Part shown: positions 1-7,034 of the stretch, one piece after another
How positions within the stretch are numbered: position 1 is the stretch's first letter
Layout of the letters: the number at the start of each line of letters is the position of its first letter
NCBI GenBank assembly: GCA_019234295.1
Contig: JAFALK010000018.1
Location: 1 to 64,000, forward strand
DNA: 64,000 bases
Origin: Roseateles sp.
GTDB lineage: Bacteria > Pseudomonadota > Gammaproteobacteria > Burkholderiales > Burkholderiaceae_C
Reading direction: 5' to 3'
Program-made: the position numbers and the translations under genes
Notes under the pieces: generated by a model
The model's input: the letters and a program-made list of their open reading frames with translations, nothing else
Databases searched by the model: none
What the model was told of the DNA's origin: nothing

Positions 1-84
1 CGCGGCGCTCTGTCCGCCCTTGACCAGCCGCACCGCTTCGAGCTTGAACTCCAGCGTGTACCGCGCCCTTGTTGCCTTCTTCAC
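1..84 (-). CDS. IS3-family transposase OrfA, N-terminal 28 codons
   Basis: A GTG codon at 84-82 opens a frame running off the window edge. Its start (KKATRARYTLEFKLEAVRLV) is the characteristic beginning of the helix-turn-helix OrfA of IS3-family elements, which binds the element ends and is usually joined to OrfB by programmed frameshifting. A good ribosome-binding site (AAGGAGA) lies just upstream on the minus strand. Only 28 residues are visible, so the IS subgroup and intactness cannot be judged. Confidence 0.7.
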   Translation of the reverse strand, partial: MKKATRARYTLEFKLEAVRLVKGGQSAA

Positions 85-147
85 TTCCGTTCTCCTTGCC
101 TGTATTCAACCACTCAGCAAGAGATCCGGTTTTCAGGGGCAAGGTCA
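1..147 (-). mobile_element. IS3-family insertion sequence, one end (cut by window)
   Basis: On the minus strand the sequence begins at 147 with TGACCTTGCCCCTGAAAACC, resembling the terminal inverted repeat of some IS3-family elements. A leader and ribosome-binding site precede the first codons of an orfA transposase. The rest of the element lies left of the window. The 147 boundary is inferred from the TGACC start; the other inverted repeat and the target duplication cannot be checked here. Confidence 0.6.
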
Positions 148-495
148 CAGTGACTTCGTATAGCAACCGCCGTTTTAGTCACCGCGTCGATGCGCAACGG
201 GCGAAGCAGCAACTCCACTCCATGGCCACGCGGAACAGCGTGATGGTGCGCATGTCGGATGCGGCGGAGGGGCTGCCCTGAGTGGGCATCACCGGTCGCC
301 GGATGCCAGAGGGGATGGCGGTCTGGCGATGCCGAATCGGCGGATGCCGAGATGGCTCAGTCGCCGCATGCGGCAGCAGGGGGCGACCAGTCCGGCCCTC
401 TTTCGAGTTCTGGCCAGAGCCCTGGAGGGGTGGTCGCGGATGCGAGCCAGGCCGGCGGTGAGCCGGTCCGTCGGAGCGGGGCGGTAAGCCCGACT
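148..495. other. Gene-free stretch with dispersed CGGATGC heptamers
   Basis: I see no convincing gene here; the short open frames on both strands have no recognisable product or ribosome-binding site. The heptamer CGGATGC occurs at 256-262, 300-306, 341-347 and 437-443 in the same orientation, and related GATGCC/GATGGC words cluster at 300-356. These could be protein-binding repeats upstream of the 496-608 element, but the spacing is irregular and chance is possible in GC-rich DNA. Confidence 0.35.
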
Positions 496-608
496 CCATG
501 GGGACGACCCGGCGGCAGTGCCGACCGCCGAGTCCCCTGGTAGGGGGATGAGGCGGTCGGGGCTGGGAGCGCGGCAGCGCTCATCCCCCGGCCGGGTCGT
601 CCCCATGG
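496..608. repeat. 113-base nested inverted-repeat element with a potential H-type pseudoknot
   Basis: Two perfect 18-base inverted repeats (496-513 with 591-608) enclose further perfect complementary pairs: 521-529 with 552-560 (9 bp) and 543-551 with 581-589 (9 bp). These inner pairs cross each other, and 551/552 are adjacent, so the two helices could stack as in an H-type pseudoknot. A small hairpin (568-572 with 577-581) sits in the last loop. It lies about 100 bases upstream of the winged-helix gene pair. It could be a structured RNA, a single-strand or double-strand origin, a transfer origin or a MITE-like element. The pairings are read directly; the role is unknown. Confidence 0.6.
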
Positions 609-656
609 CGTGCCGCGGGTCCCGGCAGGGAACAAGCACGCCCACGGCCATCGGAG

Positions 657-703
657 GCGCACTCGTAGTGCCTATACGTCCGAAAGCGAGTGCGCTTTCG
701 GAG
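657..703 (+). promoter_or_regulatory. Switch-like leader of the first winged-helix gene
   Basis: Two 9-bp perfect stems compete. 657-665 can pair with 687-695, and 680-688 can pair with 693-701 with a 4-base loop. They share bases 687-688 and 693-695 and so cannot form together. The second hairpin covers the start of the GGAG ribosome-binding site (700-703) of the ATG at 709; the first would free it. A minor stem 659-663/667-671 is a third alternative. This arrangement fits translational control, but no ligand or trans factor can be named. Confidence 0.45.
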
Positions 704-708
704 CCATC

Positions 709-1833
709 ATGCCAAACAACACTACAGAAATCATGCAGCCCCAAGAGGCTGTCTCCCCACACCCTGGGACGGCGGCCGCGGCAGCGGTCGTTGCCGAAAA
801 CTCGGTCGCATCAGCCGTCACGGCAACTGCGCTCGCAGCATCGAGTGACTGCAACTCGTGCGATGACGCGAGCGACGCAAATTGCACAGCGCGCTTGCAC
901 ACTGCCGCACCGCGCAAGCGCAAGAGACCCTCGGCCAAGCCGCTCGAAAAATTCAGAGCAACAGGCGTTGCAACCTGGGACAAAGCTCAGCAGTACGAGT
1001 GGGATGCCATCTTCGCCGTCGGCCAGTTTGGTCTCCTCAGCGTCAGGCAACTCGGTGAATGGGTCTTCAAGAACCTCTCTACGGCTGCGGCTCGGCACCG
1101 GCAGGCGCAAGCGCTGACGCTACGACTGTGCCGTCAAGCACAGGCCACCAGCGTTGCAAGTCGCTTGGCCCGGGTGAATCGTCGCGAGCCGATTCGAGCG
1201 TTCGGTCGCAAGAAGGTCGGCGCCAGCTTCTACTACTTCCTGAATGCCGCCGGCATGCGCTACATGCAGCAGAACTTTGACCTGGTCCTGCCGGATGCAT
1301 CGAAGTCGCTGACCACAGCAAGCGATATGGCTAAGCGTGCGCTCGTGTTCGAGCACTGCGTGGCCATGCACCGTGCCGACCCTGACTTCACTTTCGTGGG
1401 TCCGGCGGCGCTGGCCGCTGACGTCCATCGCCAGCGAAGCCTGAAGCCGCTTGAGCGGGCCGTGCTGAGCTGCCTGGCCAATCTCAGGTGCGCTGTCCGT
1501 GCATCGGGGCGCGTGACCTACACCTACGTCGCGGACCGTGCAGGTTCTTCAGACACGGCCAGCGTTGCGTACTACCGTGAACTCGCCCGGGTTGCCTCGC
1601 TGGTGCTGGGTCGGGCCATCAGCATCGAGGTCATCGGCCGACGAATGCCGGCAGAGGTGGGCGTGGCTTTGAAGGACACGCAGCTCGCGCGGGCGCTCGT
1701 CAAGGCGTCTCTGAAAGAAGTCTTCTGGACTGAGGGTGGCCGGTACCGTGCCGACAAGCTGACCGCCTTCTTCACATCCTTGCGTCCCCACGCCACGAGC
1801 ATTCGCTCGGTGATGGAGCGGCATCGTGCTTGA
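709..1833 (+). CDS. Replication-relaxation-type winged-helix protein (first of a pair)
   Basis: Predicted 374-residue protein. Residues 1-80 are low-complexity (Ala-rich, then the basic cluster RKRKRPSAK). A winged-helix-like part follows, with a helix-turn-helix segment (FGLLSVRQLGEWVF) and a wing ending in YYFLNAAGMRYM. The next gene has the same layout, so the two look like distant paralogues. I compare them with the replication-relaxation/MobC-like proteins of mobile elements, which act in plasmid replication or mobilisation; this is family-level reasoning only. ATG 709 is chosen for its GGAG at 700-703; the frame is open back to 610. The 3' end overlaps the next gene by 8 bases. No nuclease motif is seen. 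Confidence 0.5.
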   Translation: MPNNTTEIMQPQEAVSPHPGTAAAAAVVAENSVASAVTATALAASSDCNSCDDASDANCTARLHTAAPRKRKRPSAKPLEKFRATGVATWDKAQQYEWDAIFAVGQFGLLSVRQLGEWVFKNLSTAAARHRQAQALTLRLCRQAQATSVASRLARVNRREPIRAFGRKKVGASFYYFLNAAGMRYMQQNFDLVLPDASKSLTTASDMAKRALVFEHCVAMHRADPDFTFVGPAALAADVHRQRSLKPLERAVLSCLANLRCAVRASGRVTYTYVADRAGSSDTASVAYYRELARVASLVLGRAISIEVIGRRMPAEVGVALKDTQLARALVKASLKEVFWTEGGRYRADKLTAFFTSLRPHATSIRSVMERHRA

Positions 1834-3034
1834 ACACATGCTGTCGCCGCTGATGCCCAATGCCCGTGAGCTGCTGGAGCGCGTGCAGCCCTGGCTGTTC
1901 GACGACGATTGCGCGGCAGACCTCGCGCTCTTGCATGCCATTGGCGTGCTGGGCTCGATGCGTGAAGCGGAGCTGGCGCTTTTCTTCCGCGGAAGTCTGG
2001 TGCCCGTGGCCGGCACGCAGGGCTACGCCGACGAGTACGCCGTGGTCTATCCCGCCAGCAATGGGCCTGGCGTCGTGGCGGGCGAGAGCGCAGTGCACGC
2101 CACCCGACGCCGGCTGCAGAAGCTTGTCCAGGAGAAGCTGCTGGACGTGGCCACTGTCGCACGCACTACCGCCGACCATTTGGCGGGCCGCTACTACTGG
2201 CTCACCCGCCGCGGCGCACGGCGCGTTCTCGACGCCGGCTACCGGGTCCGCAGCCGCCAGAACATCGACAACATGAGCCATGTCGGTTCTGTGCAAGACC
2301 AGCACCGACTGCTGGAGCAGCAGTACGTTATCGCCCGACGGCTCATCCAGCCGTCACTGCGCGTCTGGGGCGAGTACGCCATCCGCTCTGGCTTGGCTAG
2401 ACAGCCCACGCCCGCAGACCCTGACACCAAACTGCCCACCATCAAGGAACAGCTGGCCGCGATGTCTGGCGAGTTGTTCCTGACGCCCGCAGAGCTCGGC
2501 CATGCTGGCAAGGCCAACACCGAGGTCAATCGTCACTACTTCACGCGCAGGCCCGACGTGCTGTTGCTCGACGAGCAACCCGAGCGCGAGCGCTACATGG
2601 ATTCGACCGGTCACAACCCGCAGTCACGCCCGCCGCATGTATTCGGCGACGTCGATTGGGTGGAAATCGAAGCCAGCAAGAAGGACACCGTCACCCAGGC
2701 CAAGTCGTTCAACGGCATCTTCTATATCGGCCGGATGCTCGATGTGAGCCTGGAGCGCGGTCTGGTGACGAACTTCACCTTAGTCACTCGCAATCACCCG
2801 CACACTAACCTGCGCGCGAAGCTGCTGGATGCCTATCAGCGCTGGACGACGCGAGCCGACATCCAAGCCATGCTGTGTAAGAACGCCAGGCTCAACTCGG
2901 GTTTCGACCCGAACCGACTGAGTGAACGGGTGTGGCTTACCGAGCTGACCCAGGACGCAGAGCACCGGCTGACCGGCGTGCGTATCGAGTCCCTTGCATC
3001 TATCTCGCTGCGCGAGCGGCGACTTCGTCTCTGA
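1826..3034 (+). CDS. Winged-helix protein with PD-(D/E)xK-like motif (second of a pair)
   Basis: Predicted 402-residue protein starting at GTG 1826, preceded by GGAG at 1815-1818 (7-base spacing); ATG 1838 is a weaker alternative. Residues about 35-140 form a winged-helix unit, with a wing YYWLTRRGARRVL that matches the previous protein. The C-terminal half has RRPD (P243-D244) followed 36 residues later by EIEASK (E280, E282, K285), the spacing and residues of a PD-(D/E)xK nuclease core, with a conserved-looking DQHR at 158-161. Proteins of this architecture occur in integrative elements and plasmids. Its 8-base overlap with the upstream gene suggests coupled translation and a joint function. 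Enzymatic activity is inferred. Confidence 0.5.
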   Translation: MLEHMLSPLMPNARELLERVQPWLFDDDCAADLALLHAIGVLGSMREAELALFFRGSLVPVAGTQGYADEYAVVYPASNGPGVVAGESAVHATRRRLQKLVQEKLLDVATVARTTADHLAGRYYWLTRRGARRVLDAGYRVRSRQNIDNMSHVGSVQDQHRLLEQQYVIARRLIQPSLRVWGEYAIRSGLARQPTPADPDTKLPTIKEQLAAMSGELFLTPAELGHAGKANTEVNRHYFTRRPDVLLLDEQPERERYMDSTGHNPQSRPPHVFGDVDWVEIEASKKDTVTQAKSFNGIFYIGRMLDVSLERGLVTNFTLVTRNHPHTNLRAKLLDAYQRWTTRADIQAMLCKNARLNSGFDPNRLSERVWLTELTQDAEHRLTGVRIESLASISLRERRLRL

Positions 3035-3159
3035 AGGAGGGTTGCCATTCAAGGGGCACGCGGTGCGACGGAAAGGTCCACCGTTGAAAGCACTGCATGC
3101 GTCTGAGGGAGGCTAAAACCTGTCGCTGTACTTGGCTTCCAAAACTCTTTGAGAAGCCC

Positions 3160-3651
3160 ATGAATTCCGTCGTCCAGCCCGCTCAGAACCGCCGTCATCA
3201 CCAACCCCAACGGTTAGGCCGCCCGGACAAGCCCGACAACGGCGAGCTTGTCCTGATTCGCGGGCTCCCAGGAAGTGGAAAGTCGACCATGGCAAGAGTG
3301 CTGGCCATGGTGGGTTACGAGCATTTTGAGGCTGACATGTTCTTCGAGAGAGATGGCGCTTATGTATTCGATGCCACACGAATCAAAGAGGCTCATGCTT
3401 GGTGCAGAAATCATGCCTCGGCAGCCCTGGCTCGCGGAGCGCGTGTCGTGGTGGCGAACACCTTTACGCGACTTGCAGAGATGGAACCCTATTTCGCAAT
3501 GACCTCAAACATCAAGGTCATCGAGGCCTCCGGTCACTGGCAAAGTGTTCATGGGGTCCCGGAGGACAAGCTGCTGGCAATGGCCGCCCGATGGGAAGCC
3601 TTGCCACTTCAAGCACTTAGCCCAGAACAGCCAAGTCCATTGCGGTTGTAG
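3160..3651 (+). CDS. P-loop kinase of the polynucleotide-kinase/N4BP2L1-like type
   Basis: About 163 residues. Walker A GLPGSGKST at 35-43 follows the strand ELVLIR. The segment VVVANTFTR near residue 100 matches the second strand and 'NT' motif of N4BP2L1-like and T4 Pnk-like kinases. There is no phosphatase or ligase domain. ATG 3160 has a modest GAGAAG upstream; ATG 3097 in the same frame would add 21 residues without similarity. The substrate is unknown: RNA/DNA 5'-OH ends or a small molecule are both possible. Lower GC than the backbone supports foreign origin. It sits alone between the winged-helix pair and an unknown gene. Confidence 0.65.
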   Translation: MNSVVQPAQNRRHHQPQRLGRPDKPDNGELVLIRGLPGSGKSTMARVLAMVGYEHFEADMFFERDGAYVFDATRIKEAHAWCRNHASAALARGARVVVANTFTRLAEMEPYFAMTSNIKVIEASGHWQSVHGVPEDKLLAMAARWEALPLQALSPEQPSPLRL

Positions 3652-3756
3652 TCATTCGATTGTTGGCAAAGCGCCTGTTTGCCATGCCATTACCTACACG
3701 AACTATCGCGGCTATCAGCTTGCGACACGAGGACAACTAATTTGAAAGGGAAAGAC

Positions 3757-4431
3757 ATGGCAATTGGACCCGACGGACGCTTCTTGCCGAACGCGACCAA
3801 AGCGGCACTTGAGGCGTTCTCCGCGACGGACATCGCGCGTACGCTGCACAAACTGGACTGCGGGCTCAGGCGTGACCAGGTGGCGCTGATTTCATCGGCG
3901 TACGAGAAGCTCTTTACACCCGCTAGCGTTCGACTCCGGCGCAATGGCCTCGTCCACGAGCGGCTGATGAAGAAGGTGCAAGAGGTCTTCCAGACTGCGC
4001 GGCAGGTCCAGCCCGTCGCGGAAGCTTGCGAGCAACTTCATCGCGAAGTGCTGGAAGTCCGTGACGGTGACTGGGCTAGGCTCTACGTCAGACTGGCGGT
4101 AGCCGCTGGCATGGACCCTGACGCTGCTGAGTGCGCTCACGCCGTCATTCAGTTACGGCGGGAACAGGGGCGGGATGGTGAGGACGCCAAATTTGTGGCC
4201 GAGCAGTTCGCAGACATGTGGTCGAAGTCGGACTGCGCGGCGCTGGAGGACGCCCGAGCCCTTGAAGGCATCCTTCGGGACGTCACGAAGACCTGCATAG
4301 CGGTTGGTCAGAAGGGGGCACTTGAAGCTTTCAAGACTGCGGACGAGATGCCGCGCCGACAAGTTGCTAAGGCTGGCGACCGCCCTTGGTCTTCGCGGAC
4401 GCAGAGTCGACTGCAGGCGGCATTCGCATAG
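3757..4431 (+). CDS. Hypothetical protein (224 aa) of the island
   Basis: I do not recognise this protein. It starts at ATG 3757 behind a strong AAAGGGAAAG ribosome-binding site and is predicted almost wholly alpha-helical and soluble, with no signal peptide or membrane segment. Charged heptad-like stretches (for example RLMKKVQEVFQTARQV) suggest helical bundles. It lies between the P-loop kinase and the RloC-like ATPase, 105 bases after the former and about 200 before the latter. A terminator-like hairpin follows at 4443-4461. No catalytic motif is evident. Confidence 0.55.
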   Translation: MAIGPDGRFLPNATKAALEAFSATDIARTLHKLDCGLRRDQVALISSAYEKLFTPASVRLRRNGLVHERLMKKVQEVFQTARQVQPVAEACEQLHREVLEVRDGDWARLYVRLAVAAGMDPDAAECAHAVIQLRREQGRDGEDAKFVAEQFADMWSKSDCAALEDARALEGILRDVTKTCIAVGQKGALEAFKTADEMPRRQVAKAGDRPWSSRTQSRLQAAFA

Positions 4432-4442
4432 CGCTCATTCAA

Positions 4443-4461
4443 AGCCCCCGAGCAGGGGGCT
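4443..4461 (+). terminator. Hairpin after the hypothetical gene
   Basis: AGCCCCC and GGGGGCT pair with a 5-base loop, 11 bases past the stop of the preceding gene. The run of T after it is short (ACTTCT), so termination may be partial. It separates the 3757 gene from the RloC-like gene. Confidence 0.45.
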
Positions 4462-4632
4462 ACTTCTATGCGTCCAGGAACTGATGGCTTTAGAAGCCAA
4501 TATGCGGGCGCCCGCGGCCTCGCCGGGCAGGCAATCTACAAAGATAGAACTGTGGGAGTTGCAAGTGCAGGCACGCGCCAATAGGCTACGCCCTCAAATA
4601 AGCTCTATTTCAAGGCTTAGGCTGGGAGGGCC

Positions 4633-6948
4633 ATGCTGAACAAAATCATCACGCTGGATAACCTGGGGGTGTTTCGCCACGGCACACCCAAAGCTGCCGA
4701 CTTCGACCGTGTGACCTTGCTGTATGCCGAGAACGGCCGAGGTAAGTCCACAATTTCTGCCGCCTTGGCTTCGTTGAGCACCGGCGATATTGGCCCGTTG
4801 GTTGCGCGCTGCACCTTTGGTGGTGGAGCCCAAAAAATCGTTGTGCGATGCACCACTGGAGGTGCATCCGACAACGTTCAGTTCGATGGCGCGAAGTGGT
4901 CTGCAAGCGTGCCGAACATCGTCGTGTTCGACCAGCACTTCGTCGAGCGCAATGTCTACGCGGGGTCTGAAGTACAGACCGCACATCACGAGGCGCTTCT
5001 GGAATTTGCCCTCGGTACGGCGGCTGTGAGGAAGAAGCAGGAGTTGGACACCGCCGGTGACGAACAGACCGCAGCCACAAAGCGTCGGACCGCCGCTGAA
5101 GATAAGCTCAAGGGTTACATAGGAGCGACGCCGCTTCCCGTTTTCATTAAGGTCCTCGTCAAAGACGACAAGGTCGACGAGACCATCGCAGGTCTGGAAA
5201 GCCGAATTGCGGCAGCGAAAGATGCCGGGGCCATTGCTGCACGGGCTTCTTTGGCGTCTCTGGCAGTTCCAAGCTTCGACTTCACCAAGTTCAAGGCCGT
5301 CCTGGGACGGTCACTGCAGGACATACATGCAGACGCCGAAATTGCAGTCAAGGCCCATGTAGCCCATTTAGAGAGCGTCCCGGAAACAGAACCCGAAGAA
5401 TGGCTGGCTGCAGGCCTCCGCTTGATGGGCGGTCACAACTGTCCATTCTGCAATCAATCGGCGATTGGCATTCCCTTGATTGCGTCGTACCAGACCTACT
5501 TCAATGAGGCGTACGCCGAGTTGACCGCGGAGGTGCGAGACCTAGCTGGGACGGCGGGCGCAGCTGTATTTCAAGAGGGGCTGACCTCCTACGAAAGGGT
5601 AAACGCAATCAACGCTGAGCGCATCAACGGCTGGAGTGGCCAAGTGAAACTGCAGTTGACGGCGCTGAACATCGAAACAGCGCGACAAGCAGTGGCGTCC
5701 GCAATGAAGAAGGTCGAGGCGCTCGTCCAGCTAAAGAAGCAGACGCCGTTGCAGTCGGTTAACTTTGCCGCTTTGGCCGACGTGGAAGCACAGCTCAACG
5801 CTGCCTTTCAGGTTGTCACTGCCTATAACACCGAGGTGTTTGCAGCCAACGAGGCAATCACCGCCTACAAGGCAGGCTTGGCCGCAGAAAAGTTGGACGT
5901 CCTGCAAACAAGTCTTGTGTCCGCCAAGCTGAACAAGACGCGGTTTTCTCCCGAGGTGGTCGCGCTGGTCGACGAGCGTCAGCAGGCGGATGCTGACAGG
6001 ACTAAGGCGGAGACCGCCAAGAAGACGGCCCGCGAGGAGTTGGACACGCTCATGGCGAGCGTTCTCGACAAGTTCCAGAAGAGCATTAACCACTGGCTCT
6101 CGAAGTTCGGTGCGGACTTCACCGTCGTGAAATTGAAGCCGACTTATGTGGGCAGTAGCGGAACGCCCCGAACGGAATACGGTCTGTCGGTGCGCGGGCA
6201 AACGGTTCCTGCCGGGAGGAAGACGGCGGCTCCCTGCTTCCAAACTGCATTGAGCGACGGTGACAAGAGAACTTTGGCGTTGGCATTCTTCTTGGCCAAA
6301 CTGTTCGATGACTCCGACCATGGGAACAAAGTAGTCGTGGTCGATGACTTGTTCACCAGCCTTGACAAGCATCGCCGCGCACAGACGGTCGACGCCATTG
6401 CGCAACTGGCCCGCAGCGTCGAGCAGCTGATTGTTCTGGCGCACGACGCGTTCTTCCTGCGTGACGTATTTCGGCGTCTCACTGGCAAGGGTATTTGCAT
6501 GCCTCTCCTGCTTGAGGCTATACGTGCTGCTGATGGCTACTCGGAGCTAAGAAATGGTTTCGACATGGACGAGGCCTGTGCCACCGACTTCTACAAGCAC
6601 TACCGGGCGCTGGATGACTTCCTCGCCGCAAAGCCTTCGGAGAAATCGCTAGCAGTCGCCCAAGGCTTGCGGCCTCTTCTGGAAGGGCATCTGCATCGAC
6701 GATTCCCTGGGCGCATCGCGGAGGGGTTGCCGGTCGGCAGCGTCCTGCAGCTCATCAAGGATGCGATGGCCAACAGCCCGCTGGCGGTGCTTCAGGAAAG
6801 TCTCACTGGACTCCACGAGCTCAATGACTTTGCAGGTGCGTTCCACCACGACACGAGTGGCATAGCACCGCGAACTGAGGTGACCGATGCTGAGCTGAGA
6901 GCCTACGGAGAGCGGACGATGCAGCTGCTACATACGGGATACCCCTGA
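4633..6948 (+). CDS. RloC-like ABC ATPase with zinc hook and HEPN-like C-terminus (putative anticodon nuclease)
   Basis: 771 residues, close to known RloC lengths. Walker A is ENGRGKST (33-40); a long helical/coiled-coil part carries CPFC at 270-273, the position of the RloC zinc hook; the ABC signature is LSDGDK (540-545); Walker B is VVVVDD (567-572) with a following SLD D-loop. The C-terminus has LRPLLEGHLHRR with R680, E684, H686 and H688, then NDF at 731 and HH at 738-739. PrrC/RloC anticodon nucleases use an Arg-x3-Glu plus His triad of HEPN type, so a tRNA-cutting toxin triggered by phage or DNA damage is likely. No restriction genes are adjacent. GGGAGGG lies just before ATG 4633. Activity is inferred from family. 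Confidence 0.75.
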   Translation: MLNKIITLDNLGVFRHGTPKAADFDRVTLLYAENGRGKSTISAALASLSTGDIGPLVARCTFGGGAQKIVVRCTTGGASDNVQFDGAKWSASVPNIVVFDQHFVERNVYAGSEVQTAHHEALLEFALGTAAVRKKQELDTAGDEQTAATKRRTAAEDKLKGYIGATPLPVFIKVLVKDDKVDETIAGLESRIAAAKDAGAIAARASLASLAVPSFDFTKFKAVLGRSLQDIHADAEIAVKAHVAHLESVPETEPEEWLAAGLRLMGGHNCPFCNQSAIGIPLIASYQTYFNEAYAELTAEVRDLAGTAGAAVFQEGLTSYERVNAINAERINGWSGQVKLQLTALNIETARQAVASAMKKVEALVQLKKQTPLQSVNFAALADVEAQLNAAFQVVTAYNTEVFAANEAITAYKAGLAAEKLDVLQTSLVSAKLNKTRFSPEVVALVDERQQADADRTKAETAKKTAREELDTLMASVLDKFQKSINHWLSKFGADFTVVKLKPTYVGSSGTPRTEYGLSVRGQTVPAGRKTAAPCFQTALSDGDKRTLALAFFLAKLFDDSDHGNKVVVVDDLFTSLDKHRRAQTVDAIAQLARSVEQLIVLAHDAFFLRDVFRRLTGKGICMPLLLEAIRAADGYSELRNGFDMDEACATDFYKHYRALDDFLAAKPSEKSLAVAQGLRPLLEGHLHRRFPGRIAEGLPVGSVLQLIKDAMANSPLAVLQESLTGLHELNDFAGAFHHDTSGIAPRTEVTDAELRAYGERTMQLLHTGYP

Positions 6949-7034
6949 AGAGGGCGGCGCGCTACGCCCATGGAGAACTGGCGCGAGCGGCTGCATGAGA
7001 GCGGAGACCCTGAGTTGGCGAGGGCGCCTTCCGT

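Noticed and set aside
256-443. CGGATGC heptamers as replication iterons
   Set aside because: Intervals are irregular (44, 41, 96) and the word is short; kept only as a note.
610-708. Earlier start of the first winged-helix gene inside the leader
   Set aside because: The 33 extra codons cover the switch-like stems, show no protein-like sequence and lack a ribosome-binding site.
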